From: Paroedura picta
Lineage: Eukaryota; Chordata; Lepidosauria; Squamata; Gekkonidae
Direction of reading: 5' to 3'
DNA length: 64,000 nucleotides
NCBI RefSeq assembly: GCF_049243985.1
Contig: NC_135371.1
Coordinates: 17,501 to 81,500, forward strand
Shown here in pieces: positions 10,981 to 64,000 of this stretch. The notes below the pieces were generated by a model that saw nothing but the letters and a program-made list of their open reading frames with translations, was not told where the DNA came from and made no database searches. Both the position numbers and the translations under genes were made by a program. How positions within the stretch are numbered: the first letter of the stretch is position 1; each line of letters opens with the position of its first letter.

Positions 10981-12129
10981 AATGGATCCTGAGACCCACA
11001 GAGAGGGTCAGGATGAGACCTGGTGCCCTTGCACAGCCACTCCCCTCACCTGGAAAAAGGGGCTCCTTTGCCTGTCAGAGAGCCAGGGGCAGCACACCAG
11101 GAAGAGGAAATGGAGGGACATTCTCAGGGAGGAAGCAGCAGCAGGTGGGCCACCAAGAAGCAAACCTGGCTGAAGATCCCCCTCCCCCCCGAGCTGCCTG
11201 CGCCTTGCCTACTCCCATTCTCAGGGAGATTTTCTACAAAGTATCAGCAGTGGCAAGGAAATGCTGGAGACCCTCTCAGAACAGACTCGTTCCTGAAGTC
11301 CATCACAGCAGCAGGGGTCAGTAGAGAAGGCTCCCAAGGCACTCCCTGCTTCTTCAGCCGGGATGAGTGGCACCGCTTTGGAGCAGTGCAGGAGCACCTG
11401 GATCCATGCGAGGTGGACTCCGACTCCTCCCGACCAGGAGCACTGCTGCTTTCTGCTTCCCCGTGTGTGTGTTTGTGGATGTGGCCCCCATGGCAGAGTG
11501 TCCCTGCTTCTCTGCCAGTCTGCAGAGTGAGGGAAGGTTGAGGTTTTAAAATGGCATCTTGATCTCTTCCCTTCCTTTGCTCAGTGGCTGTTTCCTCAGC
11601 ATTTCTTCTTGGGTGGTCTGTGCCTTGATTTTTTTTAATTGATCTCTATCTGCACATACCCCCTAAGGAGCACATAGGAGTAAAATTGCCTCAAGACAAC
11701 AGATCTTACTGCCAAGAGATACGCCTTATTTGATTTATACCTGTTAAATGGAACATAGATTTTGGGGTGGAAATAATTGAGGAAGAATCAGAAAACGAGA
11801 GAAATGTACCTGGGAACCTGTTCTTATTGCCAAGAAGTTGAATGATTGATATACCTGGTACATACCTAATAAGAGTGAATGAGAGACTCATTATTTTGAT
11901 TTCATTTTTGGCTCATCTATAACATTGGGAAATCAGCGATGCAGTTCCTTTGTATAGAACGCCTCTTGGCATAGCCTGCTGGGATGCCCTGGAACTTGAG
12001 TAGTGGCCAGCTCCTCTCCCCATACGATGGAAGCTCCCCCTTGCCTGCCGCATGGATGGCCCTAGAGTTCCGGTCTGTTCTCCCAGGTCCCCAGAGCAGC
12101 TCTGCCTCCTGTTTCCCATGGTTCACAGA
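10981..12129. other. Intergenic between SYNGAP1 and ZBTB9, no gene seen
   Basis: A few open frames (10974-11324, 11023-11541) have no recognisable similarity and no supporting signals. Confidence 0.4.
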
Positions 12130-12149
12130 TTGTAAAAGACCAATTGCTT

Positions 12150-12155
12150 TTTATT
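12150..12155 (-). promoter_or_regulatory. Candidate polyadenylation signal of SYNGAP1
   Basis: AATAAA on the minus strand, about 1.8 kb after the stop codon, in AT-rich sequence that follows the GC-rich 3' UTR. Confidence 0.5.
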
Positions 12156-12233
12156 AAACATTATCTTCTGTTTTCACCACACACTCCAAAAAAAATGAGA
12201 AAAAATAAATTTGACATAAAATAAACCGGAGAG

Positions 12234-12235
<2 letters not shown>

Positions 12236-12294
<59 letters not shown>
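12236..12294. repeat. (GA)n/(CT)n microsatellite, about 29 repeats, in SYNGAP1 3' UTR
   Basis: A nearly pure dinucleotide run. The mRNA would carry (CU)n, a typical polypyrimidine-tract-protein target. The run length is likely polymorphic. Confidence 0.95.
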
Positions 12295-12300
<6 letters not shown>

Positions 12301-12519
12301 CCAGGGGCCCCAAAATGATGTCAAGGCCCAAGAATCCCACGACCAGAACTCCCTCCTTTGGAAGGTAGGCAATATGTACAGAGGATTGAGGTCCACAGAG
12401 TTCTTCTTATGTACAGTACAAATCCCGCGGTAATTACACCAGGGGAGGTCCACGGGGAGCAGGCAGCGGGGGAGGGGCGGGGAACAGGTGATCAAGGGAT
12501 TTCACATATGTACAAACTT

Positions 12520-12580
12520 TTATATAATATAATAATCATAATAATCATAATAATCATAATTCAGCATCATAATAATACGT
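12520..12580. repeat. AT-rich short tandem repeat in SYNGAP1 3' UTR
   Basis: Units of the type ATAATCATA are repeated three to four times and followed by further ATAAT words. Confidence 0.7.
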
Positions 12581-13942
12581 ATAAATATCTACGGTGCCCG
12601 CCTGAGCCACCGTCATTGTCCGGGGAGGGGGGAGGGGGGCAGAGAAGGGGGGAGCGAGAGCAGGAGAGACCTTACAAAAGTAATATGGATCAGAGAGGGC
12701 AAAATGGCCAGTGGGAAGCAGGGGGAGGGGAGGGGAGGGGAGAGGAGGAGAAGGAGGGGGGAGGGGGGAGGAGAAGATGCACCAGAATAGCGAGAAAGAA
12801 CAGCCACGAGAGTTCACCACGGCGCCCAAGAACACTTTTCACCCAGCTGCAGCTCAGGAACCAAAGCACGACGGACAGACAGACGGACTGACGGACAGAC
12901 GGCGAGCGAGCGAGCGAGCACCACACGCGTGGGGGAGCCGGAGCCCCCTTTCCCTTCGCTTCTCTCCAGCAGACAAGTGTGGGGCAAGCCCCAACCTCCA
13001 CCCCACCCCACCCTCACCCTGCCCTGAGTGCCCTGCGGCTGGGCAGTTCTAAAATGGCTTCATTGAGATAGTTTGACGGCCCCTCCGAGGAAGGCCGGGG
13101 GGGGGGGCAGCTTGAGGACAGGAAGGAGAACAAAAGAGCAAAAGTGTGGATTCCCCCCCCCGAACTGCCCCCCCCCCACTGAGGAAAATAGAACTATGTA
13201 TATATAGAATAAGAATCCAGAGTAATTTCCAGAAAGAAACAGGGTGGTGGTGGGGGGCACTGTACAGAGCAGGAAAAGCCCTTTGTCAGAGGATGGAGAG
13301 CACAGAATGGGGGGAGAGGAGAAGGGGGGCACAGCGTTCTTGGATGCAGGAGGAAGCCTCCCTCCCCGTCTGATCCAGTTCCCCTTCCCCTTTGCTGGAG
13401 AGAGCATGGGCAATGGGGAAGGCCTGGCAGGGCGGGGGAGGGGGAATGGGTGGGGGGGGGAGCTACCCCCAACCCTCCATGGCCATGGCCTGAAGCTACC
13501 CCATCCCAAGGGACCCGGGACCAGCCTGCCCTGGGGGCAAAGTGCTTTTCCCTGCAGCCGCAGCAGCCGCAGGAACGGGGCGGGGGGGGGGAGTTGTGTG
13601 AAGGGAAGGTCCCCTCCTGCGGCCTTAAAAAGCATTATGGCTGCATGGGGAGGGGGGAGGGGATGCCACTCCTGAGAAATATTGGGGGACAATGGGAGGA
13701 GCCCCCCTATGACTGTTTTTTTTTGGGGGGGAGGACAAAAAGTGCTCCGGCACTAGGTCAGGTGTGGGGCATGAGAAGGTTTAGATTGTCGTCTGTGTCC
13801 TGCTATAAAACACCCTGAAAATGCATCTGGACCCTTTCCTGGCCCCTGCTGTGTGTGGCTCCTTCCGGACCGGCCCCCCACCCCACCGCACCCCACCAAA
13901 CCCTCTGGCTGGGGGGGCGGGGCAAGGCAGGGGGCAGTCTCG

Positions 13943-63767
<49,825 letters not shown>

Positions 63768-64000
63768 CTGCAGAAGGAACAGGAAGAGTTAAGAAGACAT
63801 GGGCAGTCAGCTTCCTTCCCTGCCCTTCTGCCCCCACCCCACCCCCACATATGCCTTGGTATCTGCAGCAGCCCCCCTGACCCCTCTCCCCCACCCAGCA
63901 CTCCAAGGGGGGACCAGCAGCCTCCCAGCCCTCCAGAGACCAGCTTGTCAGGAAGCCCCTCTGGAACAGCCACCCCAAGCAAATCCCCCGGAGCACAGGA

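Larger units (their letters stand above)
12130..13942 (-). other. SYNGAP1: SYNGAP1 3' UTR (probable)
   Basis: About 1.8 kb follows the stop codon, GC-rich with many G/C homopolymers and no plausible gene. A minus-strand AATAAA lies at 12150-12155 and is the best polyadenylation signal I see. The 3' UTR would include a (CT)n tract. The exact 3' end is inferred. Confidence 0.6.

Overview
The window is nuclear DNA from a squamate reptile; a gecko is possible, but the sequence does not settle the lineage. The evidence is intron-rich vertebrate genes, several CR1 and L2 LINE copies, a young RTE-BovB LINE, a tRNA-Arg-type SINE with a (CTT)n tail, hAT-type MITEs and large CpG islands. I see no prokaryotic, organellar or viral gene content.

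Two host genes are recognisable, both on the minus strand. ZBTB9 (coding 5396-6811) is a single-coding-exon BTB/zinc-finger transcription factor. Its CpG-island promoter lies near 8.0-8.6 kb, and a seven-copy 89-bp minisatellite sits between promoter and coding exon. SYNGAP1 (synaptic Ras/Rap GTPase-activating protein) fills 12.1-63.8 kb. I place 18 coding exons, from the split-PH exon at 63.65-63.77 kb to the last exon at 13.94-14.10 kb. Every junction keeps the reading frame, giving about 1,237 codons. The first exon or exons (about 22 residues by comparison with mammals) lie beyond the right edge. SYNGAP1 followed by ZBTB9 in the same orientation is the order found in the mammalian extended MHC class II region, so this is conserved synteny.

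Layout: 1-3.9 kb, repeats (CR1 and an unnamed repeat); 3.9-5.4 kb, probable ZBTB9 3' UTR; 5.4-8.6 kb, ZBTB9; 8.6-12.1 kb, intergenic with a foldback MITE and CR1 tails; 12.1-14.1 kb, SYNGAP1 last exon and 3' UTR; 14.1-33.8 kb, exons for the C-terminal disordered region, coiled coil, RasGAP and C2 domains, with LINE and SINE nests at 21-23 kb and 25.6-31.6 kb; 34-40 kb, an L2-rich intron; 40.3-45.0 kb, exons of the C-terminal PH half and linker; 48.6-50.2 kb, an intragenic CpG island with RFX-type X-boxes, a candidate internal promoter for short SYNGAP1 isoforms; 51.6 kb, one exon; 51.7-63.6 kb, a 12-kb intron made largely of nested CR1, L2, BovB, SINE and hAT copies.

Points most worth a second look: the last SYNGAP1 exon is dual-coding, with both the alpha2-type tail and the PDZ-binding QTRV (alpha1) tail readable from the same bases in two frames; the internal CpG island has two X-boxes; unstable-type repeats lie in the transcript (CCTG, GAA/TTC, CU); and clean transposon insertions show their target duplications, including an ORF-intact BovB inside a CR1. 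I found no wholly new gene system.
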